A DNA stretch of 6,256 nucleotides from positions 1 to 6,256 of the forward strand of contig DHWW01000163.1 of NCBI GenBank assembly GCA_002413385.1, in the 5' to 3' direction. Below are positions 5,752 through 6,256 of the stretch, one piece after another. The translations under genes and the position numbers were made by a program. The notes under the pieces were generated by a model, which had not been told where the DNA came from, did no database searches, and saw nothing but the letters and a program-made list of their open reading frames with translations. This DNA comes from Granulicella sp. UBA5172. GTDB lineage: Bacteria; Acidobacteriota; Terriglobia; Terriglobales; Acidobacteriaceae. The stretch's first letter is position 1, and each line of letters starts with the position of its first letter.

Positions 5752-6174
5752 ATGGAAATTCTTATCAAGAGGGCGTATGAAAAGCCGGGAGCCGAGGATG
5801 GCTTTCGTATACTCGTGGATCGGTTGTGGCCACGCGGTATAAAGAAACAAGATCTGCGTTTGGATGCGTGGACAAAGGACATCGCGCCAAGCACAGAGTT
5901 AAGGAAATGGTTTGGTCACGATCCGAAACGTTGGCGTGAATTCTGCGCGCGCTATAAGAATGAGTTGAAGAATCCAAACATGCGACTCCAAATTACCCAA
6001 ACACTCCATGCGGCACAGGACCTGTCCGCGATCACACTGGTATACGGAGCAAAAGACACGGAACACAATGAAGCGGTCGTGCTACAGGGCATTTTCAAGC
6101 GCATCGCGGCCTCCGAATCGAACGCTCCACAAGCACGCACGATCCGCAGCAAAGTATCGGGAGCAGACACTTGA
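5752..6174 (+). CDS. DUF488 family protein, YeaO-like
   Basis: This 140-residue protein matches the DUF488/YeaO family almost along its length. The hallmarks are EDGFRILVDRLWPRG (15-29), KDIAPSTELRKWFGHDPKRWREF (42-64) and LVYGAKDTEHNEAVVL (96-111). The family is small, cytoplasmic and of unknown biochemical function; its conserved Arg, Trp, His and Asp residues suggest a small-molecule or nucleic-acid binding site, but none is proven. The C-terminal tail beyond about residue 118 is polar and variable. The ATG lies eight bases after a modest GGGA. It is 278 bases from the methyltransferase stop, across a remnant and two dyads, so it may have its own promoter. Confidence 0.92.
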   Translation: MEILIKRAYEKPGAEDGFRILVDRLWPRGIKKQDLRLDAWTKDIAPSTELRKWFGHDPKRWREFCARYKNELKNPNMRLQITQTLHAAQDLSAITLVYGAKDTEHNEAVVLQGIFKRIAASESNAPQARTIRSKVSGADT

Positions 6175-6214
6175 TCCTAGCCCTCAGTCCGCTGGAATCC
6201 TGGAGACTATTCCA

Positions 6215-6256
6215 ATGACGTGGTCTGATTCGAAGCCCATCATTTCCAAAACCCAA
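6215..6256 (+). CDS. Possible start of a further gene (partial)
   Basis: An ATG at 6215 opens a frame reading MTWSDSKPIISKTQ to the window edge, with GGAG nine bases before it. This gives the right direction and spacing for another gene after the DUF488 gene. Fourteen codons are too few to recognise a family. Confidence 0.35.
   Translation, partial: MTWSDSKPIISKTQ

Noticed and set aside
1..6256. CRISPR array, tRNA or rRNA gene, insertion sequence
   Set aside because: No regular repeat-spacer pattern, no recognisable tRNA or rRNA segment, and no transposase frame or terminal inverted repeats were seen by eye.

Overview
The window is a bacterial gene cluster of moderate GC content with short intergenic gaps. 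Its theme looks like handling of oxygen, nitric oxide or other diatomic gases with iron proteins. No RNA gene, CRISPR array or complete mobile element was found. The lineage cannot be fixed from the sequence. The style of the proteins (A2-like oxidase subunit, DUF2249, several hemerythrin-domain proteins, a Crp/Fnr factor) would fit an Acidobacteriota-like soil bacterium, but that is a guess.

Left side (1-784): the window opens inside a hemerythrin-domain gene on the + strand. Its C-terminal half is recognisable but split between two frames, so it looks frameshifted. About 470 bases without a recognisable gene follow, holding a possible weak terminator. A Crp/Fnr-family regulator lies on the - strand (785-1474).

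Centre: a divergent intergenic region of about 114 bases separates the regulator from a + strand series. It contains an 18-base near-perfect dyad with the geometry of an FNR-type box, placed 41.5 bases before the transcription start implied by a plausible -10 element. The series is: a cupin-DUF2249 protein (1589-2203); a haem-copper oxidase subunit I with all haem and copper ligands and an A2-type YSHP motif (2247-3884); a 7Fe-type ferredoxin (3985-4266); a hemerythrin-domain protein whose ATG directly abuts the ferredoxin stop (4267-4836); and a SAM-dependent methyltransferase (4877-5473). No oxidase subunit II (CuA protein), subunit III or haem/copper assembly gene is present within the window.

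Right side: a remnant resembling the C-terminal half of an iron-centre repair (RIC/YtfE/ScdA-like) or other hemerythrin-domain protein (about 5474-5721), two overlapping inverted repeats, a DUF488/YeaO-like gene (5752-6174), and possibly the first 14 codons of another gene.

Working model (inference): the regulator senses a gas or redox signal and controls the divergent series through the dyad. The hemerythrin-domain protein and ferredoxin form a tightly coupled pair, and the orphan oxidase subunit either consumes O2/NO or pairs with subunits encoded elsewhere. Two decayed hemerythrin-type genes flanking an intact one suggest repeated gain and loss of this type of protein at the locus.
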